Notes under the pieces: model-generated
Databases searched by the model: none
What the model was told of the DNA's origin: nothing
The model's input: only the letters and a program-made list of their open reading frames with translations
In this document: piece by piece, positions 1 through 11,029 of the stretch
Position numbering within the stretch: the first letter of the stretch is position 1
Layout of the letters: every line of letters begins with the position of its first letter
Translations under genes and position numbers: made by a program
Assembly: GCA_964059195.1 (NCBI GenBank)
Contig: CAXKWD010000005.1
Location: 39,633,825 to 39,697,824, forward strand
Reading direction: 5' to 3'
From: Ectobius pallidus
Lineage: Eukaryota > Arthropoda > Insecta > Blattodea > Ectobiidae
DNA length: 64,000 bases

Positions 1-1270
1 CCCTGTTTATAAACTAAAAAGTATTTATAGTTATAAATTTTTATATATACAAGTGTTTAACTTAAGTTAAACACAATGCAGTACAGATCAGAGATAAATC
101 ATTATCCAAGTATGAACAATTTTCACATCAACACAACAAACGTTAGACTGGCAAACAGTAAAAAATGGTTTCATATTCCTGACTTGGACATGTTCAATTG
201 TTTACCTCGGGAGTAGGGTTACCAGACGGTTATAGATGGAAAGGACTAAAAACACAGGGCAAAAGTAGGACACATTAAAATTATTGAACGGCTCTGTTTT
301 TGTGGCTTACATTTATCTGGCAATTTTAATTCTTATCCACTGCTAGCTATCCACTTTTACCTGATAATAACTAAATTGAGAACATTAGCTTTGCCAAATA
401 AATACTCTGCTTCCTCATCAGAATGGCCCTCTTTTTAAGCACTTGTGTTTCATTTCCAACTCAGTAGTAAACTTTTCCCCATTTAGGCCTATAAACTGGA
501 TCCATAAAATAAAACTCACAGCATAATATTTTGTAACATTCTGATCATTACTACCAACAATAATAACTAATACAATAAAAAATACAATAATAACTTATTA
601 ATGCTGGTAATAATAAAATCAGGTAAACTGATGTAACAAAGTGCCAGAATGCTTTTGTTTCATCAGTGATAATTGCGATTATGATAGGCCTATGCAGAAA
701 AGAAGTTATTTTTGTGATAGAATTCCGAGTTAAGCTCTAGATCGTACTGAAGAACAAAGGTCTAAAGTTTGATTCTTAACATTAATTCATACTCTTATAC
801 ACAGATATAAGAAATTCTTAAAATATATCAACATTTCACAAAATGCACTGGCAATAATATTAATGATATTAGTGTAGGCCTATGATTCGCTGACATGTTT
901 GTTCCAGGTTTGAAGCAGCAGTATAGATTATGAGTAAATTAAATTCATTCTGAAATCAATCTAGCAGGAATTACATTAGGTCTATTTGCTTTTACAGCAA
1001 CGTTTAAACTGAAAAATACTCACATTAAAGTATAATGTAGATATTGGTAGCCCTACATTTTGATAGAATGCACAATATAATATCGACAGCAGCTGTGTTT
1101 AATTATTCATCAGCTAGATGTGTTTTAAACCTTTTATTTATTTATTTATTTTGATAAGTATATGTGAAGGAACAAGTGGGATGACTACAGAACAAAATTA
1201 CAACAAATGTTTTACATCTAAAGTAAGGCATTTAACTACTGCATTGGCGTGAAGACCCTCAGTGATTAGC
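1..1270. other. AT-rich sequence without recognised gene
   Basis: No open frame longer than short random ones and no recognisable repeat end. The palindromic octamer TAGGCCTA occurs near 684 and 875. Probably intergenic or intronic. Confidence 0.5.
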
Positions 1271-1319
1271 AACTCAGCTTTGTAGTTTAGTCATGATTTG
1301 CCATTTAAAAAGCATGTGA

Positions 1320-1510
1320 CATTTAATGGGCTGTTGCTCTGGTACCATCAACCGATTTGGTCCAAAATATATGGCCTTCTTGCCATGGACGTTATACATG
1401 TGTAAACCAAGTTTTATGAAAATCCGATAAAGCTTATTTGAGTTATCACGCATACTGACACATAGACAGATGGATAGACATTTTCCCATCCCCCACACAA
1501 TATCATAAAG
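1320..1510 (-). repeat. Interspersed repeat family A, copy 1
   Basis: Read on the minus strand, this segment carries the same phrase as the plus-strand copies near 4413-4690 and 34500-34645. It has an ACTCAAATAAGC-like start, then TTTTCATnAAACTTGGT, a block around AACGTCCATGG, and a GGACCAAATCGGTTGA-like end. The translated phrase (DNSNK...KLG...YNVHGK...GPNRL) is kept between copies 1 and 2, so the repeat may descend from something coding. I do not recognise the source element. Confidence 0.6.
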
Positions 1511-1800
1511 TGAAATATGCACAAGTGTGCAAAGAGATTACGATTTTAGTAGAATTAGATTGTGACATGATGCTCAGATACATTTTTGGTAAAACATTAT
1601 TTATTCAAAATACAGACATATTGCAGGGTTTGAAAAATAAATATAGACGCCAGGGTATCCTTAAAATATATGGACATGTCCTATTACACACGGACGTCTG
1701 TAACCCTATTTGGGAGGCACATATATTAGTTATAATAGAGTTAACTGTGTGTGACTTGAGGCTTTCCCGGTGTTGAGAATATGTGAGTAGTATTCTTTTA

Positions 1801-2150
1801 TTGTTTCTTGAGCTTACAACCAGGTAAGTTGGAAGATTTGTTCCAAGCTTTCGGTAGCTATCTCCACTGTCTTCTTCTGGAAGAAGTGAGCTGGCTTACC
1901 GATTCACATCTCACATCATCATTACATTCAATTTTTTCCTTCCCTACCAATCAGAACTCTCCATTTAATTATTTCATTTTTTAATTTTCCTATTGGCCCC
2001 CCACCCGTTCTAGCATATCCTCTATTTCCTATAATATGAAACTGACATCTTCCAATCCAACTCACTTTTCCCAGAAGATGGCAGCGGAAGTAGCTGCCGA
2101 AAGCTTGGAACAAATCTTCCTACTCACCCCGTTGGAAGCCCGAGAAACAA
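1801..2150. mobile_element. MITE with about 75 bp terminal inverted repeats
   Basis: The left arm (1801-1875) and the reverse complement of the right arm (2076-2150) align over about 75 bp with scattered mismatches. Both start with TTGTTTCT(T/C)G and share GGAAGATTTGTTCCAAGCTT. No coding capacity is seen between the arms. A single related arm lies at 49798-49892, so this is a dispersed family. No convincing target duplication was found, and the superfamily is unknown. Confidence 0.75.
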
Positions 2151-2598
2151 TTACTGTGTTTGGAGATGTTGGCTGACAACTATTTCTATAAAATTGGGTA
2201 ATATTTCACGTCAATTGCCAACATAACTTTTGAAGGCTCTGACAAGTGTATTCTATTTAATTTTAAGTTTATTTTGTGTATTATTACTAGGGCAAGGCAT
2301 TTAATGACCTTAAAAAAGTGAAAAAATGCAAAATAAAAAATGCATTTATGACCTAAAAATAGTGAAAAAATGACCGAAAAAAATAAAAAAATGACCAATA
2401 AATTTTATCATTATTACTTATAATTATTTTTTTAAGTAATGAATTGCTTTTAAGGACCAATTTAATGGATGACATTTCGTTATATATAAATTTACAATAT
2501 AAAACACATTTATTTTGCTGCTAAAGAAGTAAGTAAATTAATATTAGGCCTACTTGAATACCCTTCACTAAATTTTTTTTTCTGAACTGGCATGCCCA

Positions 2599-2922
2599 TC
2601 ATATCGGCGCATAAAAATGTTGTACACAGTTTCTCGCAAAACGGCGAAAATGTTGAACAACTTTCCCCCAGAAGTGTCTGTTGCAGGCCACGGTTTTTTT
2701 TCTCTTCAAGTCGCTGCAGACCATGTTTATGTTTCTCTCTTGATACATGTTGTTCAACCGTAATTTTTTTTCGGCAGAAACCCTCACATCACATAATTTG
2801 CAGAACAATATTTTTCCATCGGTGGAAAAAACATTTTCTCCGTACTCGAAAACAAATCGTTTTAATTTATCAAACGTACTTTCTTTCACTTTGGGCATTT
2901 TACTGAACTCTTCTGTCAACAA
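2599..2922 (-). pseudogene. hAT transposase N-terminal fragment (BED finger, CGGBP1-like)
   Basis: A 107-codon minus-strand frame. About nine residues in, MPKVKES begins a segment resembling the N-terminus of CGGBP1-like hAT proteins: a basic KLKRFV stretch, then FCKLCDVRVSAEKK, which supplies the Cys-x2-Cys half of a BED-type zinc finger. The expected His pair is not clear, because the sequence past about residue 60 no longer resembles the family. The frame lies wholly inside the element with hAT-type ends. The hAT gene at 56076-58505 looks like the same wider family but keeps a different part of the protein. This copy cannot encode an active transposase. Confidence 0.7.
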
Positions 2923-3384
2923 ACTATCTCATACAACTCTTACAGACAACTGAAAGACAGTGAAAGTCCTCCTACCTGAAAATGAATAACAATAGGATAC
3001 TGGGATTAGTTCATGATGCACATTCCTTTAAAATAATAAAGCAGGTATAGTCGCCTCGCTTATCTCTAACGGAGCTGTGTCCCAAGTGATGTTTCTTTAA
3101 TGCAAGAAGGACACATTCGTCAATAGCCACTTGTATTTACAACGTTGTTTTCTTGGAAATGTAGACTAGTTCAAAATGCTTAAAAATAGAAGCAGGTATT
3201 GCTTATACTGTATTTTCTTGGAAATGTAACAAGAGTTCAAAATGCATGTTCCTTCCAGTAACGCTGCAATCTGCTTTATTTCCTGTGGATGTTATTTGCT
3301 TTTACAGTTATAATAGACAAGCATTAAAAATAAAAAATAAAAAACTAAAAATATAATGTAATGTAAGACTTCATTTAAAAAACT

Positions 3385-3560
3385 ATAAAAATGCCGAAAA
3401 AGACCTAAAATGCCGAAAAAGTCCTAAAAATGCCAAAAAAGTCCTAAAAATGCCGAAAAAGTCCTAAAAATGCCAAAAATGACCTAAAAATTACCAAAAA
3501 ATGACCTATCTATTGAAAATTACGAAAAAATGCAAAATAAAGCAAAAAAATGCAAAAACA
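3385..3560. repeat. Subterminal A-rich repeats of the hAT element
   Basis: Five or more tandem units of about 18 bp of the form AATGCCGAAAAAGTCCTAAA, degrading towards ATGACCTAAAA. Similar units lie just inside the other end (2306-2400). Such arrays often serve as transposase-binding sites; that role is inferred here. Confidence 0.65.
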
Positions 3561-3676
3561 AATAGCTCTTATTTGATCAATTAATTGATGATACACATTT
3601 ATATATATTCGAGCTATCTTTTAACCATCATATAAAAAAGATGCAAAATCATCAAATGCCTTGCCCTAATTATTAC

Positions 3677-4410
3677 TAATATTGACTAGGTCTATAGCAT
3701 CATTATTTTATGCTCACGACTGTAAATGTATTGAAATATATATAAATTGAAACTGAAACAAAAGCACTGGGTTAAAGCTGACAATATGGATAAGTAATAT
3801 CCAATGAGTTTTAAAAGTTGAATTTGGTACATTGATTCACTGTGAGCAATTATTTAAATCAGATAATAATAAATATTGCAATATTATGTAGAAAAGCAGG
3901 CTTTTTCAAATAGCTGACTATTTAATGTTATTTATTGAATGTAGGCCTATTTATGAGAAAATTGATCATATGGGTTGTAGGGTTCTCAAAAGCTATTTTT
4001 ATAACATTTTTCACCCTTGTTGGAAATGTATAGTTACTTTGAACAAGATCGAAAGTTCTGTAAAAAATTAATTTGCATTTAAGATGGCTAGTTAAAGTAA
4101 GAAGAAACTATATGAGTATAAGGAAATTTCTCTCATTTGGCAATGTTGGTTGCCTTCTTCAGAGATGTTTTCTTTTTGAATGCTGTTCTTTAATATTTCA
4201 GTTTGTAACTACGCTAATATCCTTACAACATGTGTTTTCTATGTGCTGTGTAATACACAACATTTTGCATAATTTCATTTAATGTAATTTGTATATGTTT
4301 AAAATTTATTTCTTCATATCAGCTTGTCTGCTATTTAGTAGTATGCTAATAATTTTGAATTCTTGAGGAAAATTTCATGTTTTTTCATTATTAAGTGCCA
4401 GTATGGTAAT
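3677..4410. other. No gene recognised
   Basis: AT-rich filler. A short plus-strand frame at 4073-4282 ends with a CCVIHNILHNF-like phrase reminiscent of PIF/Harbinger transposase C-termini, but it is too short and isolated to call. Confidence 0.4.
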
Positions 4411-4412
4411 TT

Positions 4413-4690
4413 ATGAGATTGTGTGGGGGACGGGAAAATGTTTGTCCGTCTGTCTGTACGCGGGATAACTCAAATAAGCATTATCAGATTTTCATGAAAC
4501 TTGGTATACGCATATATAACGTCCATGGGAAGAACCCTATTGATATTGGACCAAATCGGTTGACCAGGACCGGAGTAATGCCCAATTTAGTGCCTATTTT
4601 CATGGTAATATATTAGAAAGGCTTTATAACTCAAATACGTTTTATTGGATTTTCATGAAACTTGGTACAAACATTTATAATGTCCAATCC
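4413..4690 (+). repeat. Interspersed repeat family A, copy 2 (internally duplicated)
   Basis: The longest copy of this family. The phrase ATAACTCAAATA...GGATTTTCATGAAACTTGGTA occurs twice, near 4463 and 4628, so the repeat itself contains a direct duplication of about 160 bp. Copies 1 (1320-1510, opposite strand) and 3 (34500-34645) match it. The translated phrase DNSNK...FMKLG...YNVHGK is shared with copy 1. Confidence 0.65.
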
Positions 4691-4870
4691 TGTATTTGCA
4701 CTAAATATGGATGAACATCTCGGGTCCCGAATTTTTCAAGATATATCCCATATTTCTAGAATTTCCACCATTCATTATATTTAATTTATTTTGGTATGAT
4801 ATTGGTATGATATAGCCTATAATATGCATGTAAAGAATGCAATATTTTCTGTACTTTAAAAAATAGAAAT

Positions 4871-4905
4871 GTTGGTTGGTTGGTTGGTTGGTTGGTTGGT
4901 TGGTT
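4871..4905 (-). repeat. (TTGG)n microsatellite, LINE 3' tail
   Basis: About nine TTGG units directly follow (on the minus strand) the stop codon of the LINE C-terminal frame at 4907. The same (CCAA)n tail terminates the fragment at 26533-26612, so it is the family's 3' tail rather than a chance repeat. Confidence 0.75.
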
Positions 4906-4906
4906 G

Positions 4907-5310
4907 CTAATGCTCTAGGAGTTGGAGGATCTCCATTTTCCCTCTGGCTTCCCAGTATCTTCTGACTAGCTGTGATGAAGGTTCTTCACTAGTTGATGTA
5001 AGGGCTTTACATTGGAGCAGGTGGTCTCTGTTCATTGTGGATACTGGATCTTTACAAAGTATGCAAGCTGGGGATTGAAATATATTTATTCTGTGTAGGT
5101 GACCTGCCAAGCAATCATGTCCAGTGGTCATCCGAAATAAAGCGACAGAATGGTTTCTTGGGTAATCTGGAATATAATTTGTCTTATCCAGCAGATTTTG
5201 ATTGTATTTTCGCCCAAAGATGCTCCCGCCCGGAGATCCGAGTGCGGGGCTATTTTACCTCCGGATAGTTTTCCTTTGGGACCAGTCATCATGAGCTTTT
5301 TTTTTGTAGT
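4907..5310 (-). pseudogene. LINE ORF2 C-terminus (RNase H tail and CCHC-like knuckle), 5'-truncated
   Basis: Only the last part of a non-LTR retrotransposon protein remains. The frame reads through FGRKYNQN, a Y-I-P-D-Y-P-R-N-H block and RMTTGHDCLAGHLHRI. It ends in Cys-x2-Cys...His-x4-Cys (ACILCK...DHLLQC) and a YWEARGKMEIL tail. This combination is typical of Jockey/I-type elements with an RNase H end and terminal zinc knuckle. The stop is followed by a (CCAA)n tail, and no reverse transcriptase domain lies upstream, so it is a 5'-truncated copy. A second, very short copy of the same 3' end sits inside another LINE at 26533-26612. Confidence 0.75.
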
Positions 5311-5349
5311 TCATTTGGTATTAACCAGGGTGCACCACGAGGAAAAATA

Positions 5350-6500
5350 GAAATGTGTATTTACCTAATCTTTTTGAAGATGGTTGGGTTTATTCTCAGT
5401 GTGCCTGAGTCAAATGCAGGACCAGGAAGATTTTTTTAAAATCAATGAACAATAAAGAGATTGACACTCGAAATAAATTTATTACTGTAAATTTTTATTA
5501 CAGTTGTAAAGAATTCCTCACTTTTGTAAAACTGACAAAGGTACCGGTATACAGAAAGAGGCATGATACCAGCAAGTCACCAGAATTTAAAAGATAACAG
5601 TTTGTCAATCCCTGTAACCTCACAAGTGTTAATTAAAACCTGTCCTGTTGTTTTTTTATATTGGCGGAATGTCTGTATTGTTAATATAGAGTAATATATA
5701 ATTCTTTTAATAGAGCATATTAATACAGTACTATAGGTGACCATTTGCTTTACTGTATGAATAGTATACTTTGAGTCCCATATTTTTGGCATTTATCCTT
5801 TACTTTAACCACTGATAAACACTATTATCCCTTATTCCACTTTCAAGAGTTGTCAACCCTACCCATATCTACTGTAGAGGGAAGTCATTATTTGGAATCT
5901 GAACAACTGGTTTGCATACAGAGTATGTCTTCTCTATTGTGAGTTTTTTTCCCCTCCTGAAATTTACAGTTAATGGAAAAAAATCTACATCTATTAAAGT
6001 TTGCCGGCTGCGACTGTCATTGCAACAATTACTCGAGATATCAAGCAAAAATCACATTGCTCAGTTCATCCTTCAATTTTACTGTATAAGTGTGTTTAAA
6101 TTCAACAGTAAGTGTTCAGTTCAGAGCGAGAGAAGCTGAAAATGAATGACTGTGAAACCCGTTGAATCCACATGAATGCTAGATGTGCTAGATTGGCAAG
6201 ACGTAAGCTTGCTAATTTTCTAACTAATTTTCATGACCTGAGGATCTACTTTCATTCAAATCTAATTTCAAAATTGGTGAATACAAGACAGAGACTGGTT
6301 TGCTCAATGTGTTCCTGGAACATCTTGACCACTCCAGCAGTAGAACATATTCGCTGCGTGCTCAGCATGTCAAATCAGCTCTTAGGGTTAAAACATGTAA
6401 CTGTGAATGGTCAACAAGTTAATACAATCAGTCATGTTGTGGTCCTGATTTCCACCGTGAATGCTAAAATATATGATCAATATTAAAATTAAAATGAATT
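5350..6500. other. No gene recognised
   Basis: AT-rich sequence. The frame at 6172-6486 (104 codons, plus) matches nothing I know and has no splice context. Confidence 0.4.
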
Positions 6501-6508
6501 GTATAACG

Positions 6509-7472
6509 GTGGATACCTATAAAACACTTCACAAAGTTTCGGCCCTGTTCCTGTGGGCCTTCCTCAGGTGACTAAAGATAAAGTATCTGTTGGGAGGACT
6601 ACATACTCTTGAGACAGTGCCACCACGATCATTGCTGGGTTAAAGTTTAAATGTAAGATCCACATCCATGGATTGCGCACGGATCCCGTCAAATACAAAG
6701 GGGGATACACGTACATGGTTATCAATCCACTCCTCCGGAATCTCAAACATGAAGTCCTTCATACTATTCCTAGGCGGTGAGGGAAACTTCAGAACACATT
6801 TCTGTCTGTTTAGCCTTTTTACCACATTCCCCAAATCGCCGTCAAACCTATTCATAACCAAGTCCTTATTACACACAATGTTTTGTGCTTCACATACTTT
6901 TTGCCTAGTTATGACACCCTCGATTTTCAAAATCTTCAATTCACCCATACGGTGCTTATTTTCAAGCAAATGTTGGCTGAGGCCAGTGGACGCCCTGCCA
7001 CTCTTGACATCTCTTGCATGCTCCTGTAGTCTTATTTTAAACGATCGTCCAGTTTCCCCAATATAAAACTTGCTGCAATCCATGCATGAAATGGTGTACA
7101 CACCAGGGAGATCCATTTTTTTCTTTCTTCTTTTTTCCCAACCTCTTGTATTGTGAGAAAATACTTTCCATAGTTCTATTGGTTTTATAAGCGGGAATCA
7201 ATTCAAACTTCCGAAATATTCTTTCGAAAGGAGTATATACAGCAGGATGGAACGTCATACTTACATACTTGGCGTCCGGATTTACCCATTGACGGGATCC
7301 GTGTGCAATCCATGGATGTGGATCTTACATATAAACTTTAACCCAGTGATGATCGTGGTGGCACTGTCTCAAGAGTATGTAGTCCTCCCAACAGATACTT
7401 TATCTTTAGTCACCTGAGGAAGGCCCACAGGAACAGGGCCGAAAGGTTGTGAAGTGTTTTATAGGTATCCAC
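6509..7472 (-). mobile_element. Penelope-like element fragment with 184 bp inverted arms
   Basis: Left arm 6509-6692 and right arm 7289-7472 are reverse complements at about 96% identity (some seven mismatches by eye). Between them, on the minus strand, lies a GIY-YIG endonuclease frame whose last codons run into the left arm. Penelope-like elements commonly carry terminal repeats and an inverted 5' piece from their integration, which explains this layout. The reverse transcriptase domain is missing apart from a short linker. A second, different Penelope-like fragment with the same architecture lies at 57160-58315. Confidence 0.8.
6640..7258 (-). pseudogene. Penelope-like GIY-YIG endonuclease, frameshifted
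   Basis: The C-terminal nuclease of a Penelope-type polyprotein. The main frame (7116 to 6640) has GVYTISCMDCSKFYIGETGRS, the GVY...YIG motif with the inserted Cys-x2-Cys finger usual for Penelope, then RLQEHARDVKSG with the conserved Arg, and SQHLLENKH. Upstream the frame changes near 7120 at an A-rich KKKK stretch. The other frame (7258-7037) carries the linker FHPAVYTPFERIFRKFELIPAYKTNRTM that normally joins reverse transcriptase to endonuclease. With the polymerase gone and one frameshift, the copy is dead. Confidence 0.82.
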
Positions 7473-7544
7473 TTGGGCCATGATAAATTTATTTTTCTTC
7501 CCTTCTTGGTTTAAGAGGTGCATAACATTCTTCTTTGATTGCAG

Positions 7545-7750
7545 GCCATCATTTGAAGATCTGGGTGATTACAAGGATACACTGGAATTGTCATCACCTC
7601 TAATTTCCCCTACCTCTAAAGTGCAAGATGTAGTTATGCCTCTGGAAAAAGCCACTCGTAGAATGTCCAACAGAATACTTTGCCTATTGCACCAATCAAG
7701 CAAAATGGAAACACCAGTTGAGTCTGCAGGAGCTATGAAGATGACTTTTG
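7545..7750 (+). CDS. Possible internal exon of an unidentified host gene
   Basis: A pyrimidine-rich tract and CAG (TTCTTTGATTGCAG, ending 7544) make a good splice acceptor. It is followed by about 68 sense codons beginning PSFEDLGDYKDTLELSS and containing VMPLEKATRRMSNRILCLL. The composition is less AT-biased than the flanks. The donor is unclear: a G|GTTTTA site near 7750 is the only candidate before the frame drifts into T-rich sequence and stops at 7935. It lies just outside the right arm of the Penelope fragment, so it is not part of that element. I do not recognise the protein. Confidence 0.35.
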
Positions 7751-7799
7751 GTTTTAAACTGAAACTGAATCTTTGTCAAACTACGATATCTTTTTTTTT

Positions 7800-8785
7800 A
7801 AGAGGGATAATTTTTTCTAACAAGGGAATCATACGGGGTTGTCATGTCAAAACCTATCCTCAAATTTTGTATGTTGGTAAGTCTTCATTCCAGATAGACA
7901 CTTGCGAAAAATTAGCTGCCCCCTTTAATCTTTAAGTGGGTGAAAATTAATTGTGCATTTTGCAAATTCGAAATATTGAGTAGCCTCACGCAGCTGCCAG
8001 CGGGAGGGGCTGTCACAGTGCTGCTTAGCTCCGTTCCCGCTTTCTAAGTAGACCTTAGTTTTACTCTCCCTTTTCTTATTGTTAAGGAAGAAAATAACAT
8101 TATAATATATAACATTATATATACAAACAATTGTATTCCAGTAGGTCTTGTGCAGTAATTAGTACCTGTTAAGTATAGGATTAGCAAATTGAACCCCGTG
8201 TGCCGTTTAAATTGGTTCAATTAATATTATTATTACTATTTTACTTTGTCCTGTAATGACGTGTGCAAGACGTAATATGTTAGTCCAACTTCTTAATATC
8301 TAAAGAGTTTTGTCTGGATAAGAAATGTCAACATTGAGAACAGGTTGTTTAAAGCGATAGTGTTGTGCATGGCAAAAAATCTTTGTTTTAATCACATAAA
8401 TTGAGTGGTCACACTTCTAGTCTATAACACCTATACAACACACTAACGATCATAACCAACCCCTCAATGTCTATGCTGATTAAATAGTTGCAAAATGTGG
8501 AAATGGCATCACTATGACATGAACTATCACATTCAACGAGTAACAACGTAGCTTCTTCCTCTACCTCACACCCTAGCATCCACTATTACTTGTGTTCCAA
8601 GCATGCGGTCTACTCAAGCGAGCTGTACGAGTGTGCTGTACAAACACATTTTCACCCACTTACAGTTCATATGAGCAGCTAATTTTTTGCCTGTAATGAA
8701 GACCTATTGATATGCAAAATTTGACGGTAGGTTTTTACATGACACCCCATACAGTTCCCTTGTAAGTTTGAAATTTTTCTCTAAG
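7800..8785. mobile_element. MITE-like element with about 150 bp diverged inverted repeats
   Basis: The segment 7800-7960 and the reverse complement of 8635-8785 align over about 150 bp at roughly 70-75%. Shared blocks include ACAAGGGAA, GGTGTCATGT/GTTGTCATGT, AAAACCTA, AAAAATTAGCTGC and AAGTGGGTGAAAAT. The interior has no coding frame. Old, inactive; family unknown. Confidence 0.6.
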
Positions 8786-9660
8786 TGAAAATTTTTTCTA
8801 AGTGGGAAAATTGTTTTCAAAGTGGAAAATTTCTTGGTAGTGGGAAATTTTTATTTCTAAGTGGGAAAATATGGTGAAACCTCTCCTTAAAAAACAACCC
8901 TCATAAATGGACAGATTTTTATGTCCCAACTGAAATAAAATAGAAATAATGATAAATTCACAACTCTCATTAACGGACACTCTCACATACAGACACGGAC
9001 AAATGTTTGACAGCTTGTTTTACCTCCTGATTAGAGACACAACTTAGATTTCAATACCTAACGTGTGACAAAAATGGAAATTTTAGTTTTGAGGTCTGTA
9101 CAGAAATGTACTATAAAAATTAATTAACACAAAAGGTAAGGGTCTCATACCACGTGCTAGCCTGCAGCTAGGCCTTCTAAACACTACTGTTATTTCGAAG
9201 TGGGTGGATAAACAAAGTCATAAAACTGTATTCAGACACATTACAGGAAGCAGAGGTTTATTTTTCTCTTCACTCCACTCAGTTGTTCTATCTTGAGAGG
9301 TAAAGTAAGGATTTGACAAAGTTAGAATCTAAACAATATTGAAATTATCCAGTATGAAGTTGCAAAGAATTTACCTCCATCTATTTACAATTAAACAAAT
9401 AAATTTCATTTAAAGCATGTTATAAGTTTACTGTTAAATTAATAAAGGACACCAACCACATGCAGACAGACTGTCATGTCCCTTCAATGCCCTTAAATGT
9501 ATTTTTGTGATTTTTTTGTTCAAAGTGTGAAAATATTTTCAAAGTAGGAAAGTTTTTTGTTTCTAAGTAGAAGATCCTTACAATTTTAAAAATTCTGTTG
9601 AAGCGGGAAAAAATGTTTTAGAAGTAGGAACATTTATGAGGTAAGAAAATTTTTGAAGGG
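8777..9660. repeat. Degenerate 18-20 bp minisatellite interrupted by a pogo-like remnant
   Basis: Units of the form TTTCTAAGTGGGAAAATT recur about five times at 8777-8868 and about six times at 9510-9655. Between them is sequence with GAAACCTCTCCTTAAAAA...AATGGACAG and AACGGACACTCTC, which resembles the ends of pogo/Tigger-type elements. The simplest reading is a MITE inserted into a minisatellite. Confidence 0.5.
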
Positions 9661-10124
9661 CCATAGTATAAAACTCACTAACTGGTGGTTATTTTAAACT
9701 CAAAGTTAGAAAATAACTAGCTACCGGTACTTATGTTGTATAAAATTAACCATAGAATTTGTAACTCTCAGTTAAAAATAACTAGAGGAAATAATAAAAC
9801 TCCTAGCAACAGTGTGAAAGTTGAGGGAAATTTGCAGAGAGAATTACATTTATGTCTTTGAAATTTGATTTTCAACTGTTCAGGCAAAGATGAGTTGGTT
9901 GAAAAACATTAACATGGAGCCCAAGTTTACTGTTGCCTCTCTGCTTTAGCCTATCCAGAGAGTTTATGAATTGTGTTTAAACATGCAGGATAAAAGAAAT
10001 AAAATCGCTCTATTAATTTTACTGATAGAGAAGGGGACATGGTGATTGAACTTTAAAAGAAATAAGAGATGTAATTAAAAAAATTGTACAACTAATAAGA
10101 AAAAGGAGCAGATTTGGTCTGAGA

Positions 10125-10389
10125 TAATTGAAGAGCGTTTTTTCAAAAGCCGATATCTACATAAAGTATAGTTTTGAGATATAGGATTTTGAAAGAACGC
10201 CTTAACCGTAGATATTGGATTTTGCAAAAACTGCCGTTTTTCTAACATTTCTGAGTGGAACAGATGTCGGAATATGAAAGAACCAGTATAACCATTGGAA
10301 AGGCAGCTACTTAAACTATGTGAAACTATATATATCTCAATTTCGTCACAACCTGCAGTTATCGGCTTTTGAAAAAACGCTCCTCAATT
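10125..10389. mobile_element. Short MITE, about 27 bp inverted ends
   Basis: The left end (AATTGAAGAGCGTTTTTTCA...) and the reverse complement of the right end (AATTGAGGAGCGTTTTTTCA...) differ at one base over about 27 bp. No coding content. The insertion duplication is unclear. Confidence 0.7.
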
Positions 10390-10546
10390 GCAGAGTTTAA
10401 TTCCAGAAATGCAACCCCCAGGGACTGCAAGAGCATCAAGCTATGTTATGAAAATATTAAGAAAAAATGAAGAAGACAAATGCACATGATAAGGTAAGCT
10501 GTAGGCTACTACAGTTCTGTGGGTGCATTCAAAAACCTGATACGTA

Positions 10547-11025
10547 GGGTGACCATTCGTCCTGCATTTTAAGGTATTTTGTAGATGTCCCACTTGAAAC
10601 TTCATTTGTCCCACAACTGATCAAATTTTTGTCATTGTCATGAGTATGAATTTTCACAATATGTAACTGTCCTATCTTCTAGCTTCAACAGTATGATCTT
10701 TGCAAGTGCTAAGAAGTAGGATTTGCTGTTGCTTACTGCTTTCAAAACTTTTTTTAGTTTTAATGAACTGAAAAAGTTTATGGCATGATAATTTCAAAAT
10801 AGACTGCACACAAAGTTCTGCTTTCACAAGATTCACACCAAGTCTGTTCCTTTCAGGGCTCCATAGATTGTTCATAATGCTAAATGTTCTTTCAACAAAA
10901 GCATTACTAGAAGGAATAGCAAAAACACTGGATACCACTAAGTAGATGTGGAGAGCATAGAGTACATTCACAAAAATTACATGAAAATTTCTTTTTTCAG
11001 AACAATAATTCAGCCCCGCACACAA
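10547..11025 (-). pseudogene. hAT transposase C-terminal dimerisation domain and element end
   Basis: The minus-strand frame 11025-10672 contains AIPSSNAFVERTFSIMNNLWS and RNRLGVNLVKAELCVQS, the classic hAT C-terminal (hATC) dimerisation motif near the end of the transposase. Downstream on that strand the sequence reaches TAGGGTGACCATTCGTCCTGC (starting at 10547 in plus coordinates), a typical hAT terminus. No matching inverted end and no catalytic DDE region were found further right, so this is a truncated 3' portion. It differs from the hAT copies at 2288-3668 and 56076-58505. Confidence 0.75.
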
Positions 11026-11029
11026 AAAA

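Larger units (their letters stand above)
2288..3668 (-). mobile_element. hAT-type element with exact 8 bp duplication
   Basis: The ends are inverted: TAGGGCAAGGCATTT at the left matches AAATGCCTTGCCCTA at the right, and homology continues imperfectly to about 21 bp. The octamer ATTATTAC flanks both sides (2280-2287 and 3669-3676), as expected for hAT insertion. The 1381 bp element keeps only an N-terminal BED-finger frame on the minus strand (2599-2922). Both subterminal regions carry A-rich repeats of the type ATGACCTAAAA. With no catalytic domain, it is an internally deleted, non-autonomous copy. Confidence 0.88.

Noticed and set aside
4073..4282. PIF/Harbinger transposase C-terminus (CCVIHNILHNF)
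   Set aside because: Too short, with no catalytic motif or element ends nearby.
6509..6580. Hammerhead-ribozyme-like core in the first Penelope arm (minus strand CTGAGGA ... GGCCC/GGGCC ... GAAAC)
   Set aside because: Penelope elements can carry hammerhead motifs, and CTGANGA, a GC stem and GAAA are present. But the cleavage base would be G and no stem I can pair, so it is at best a relic.
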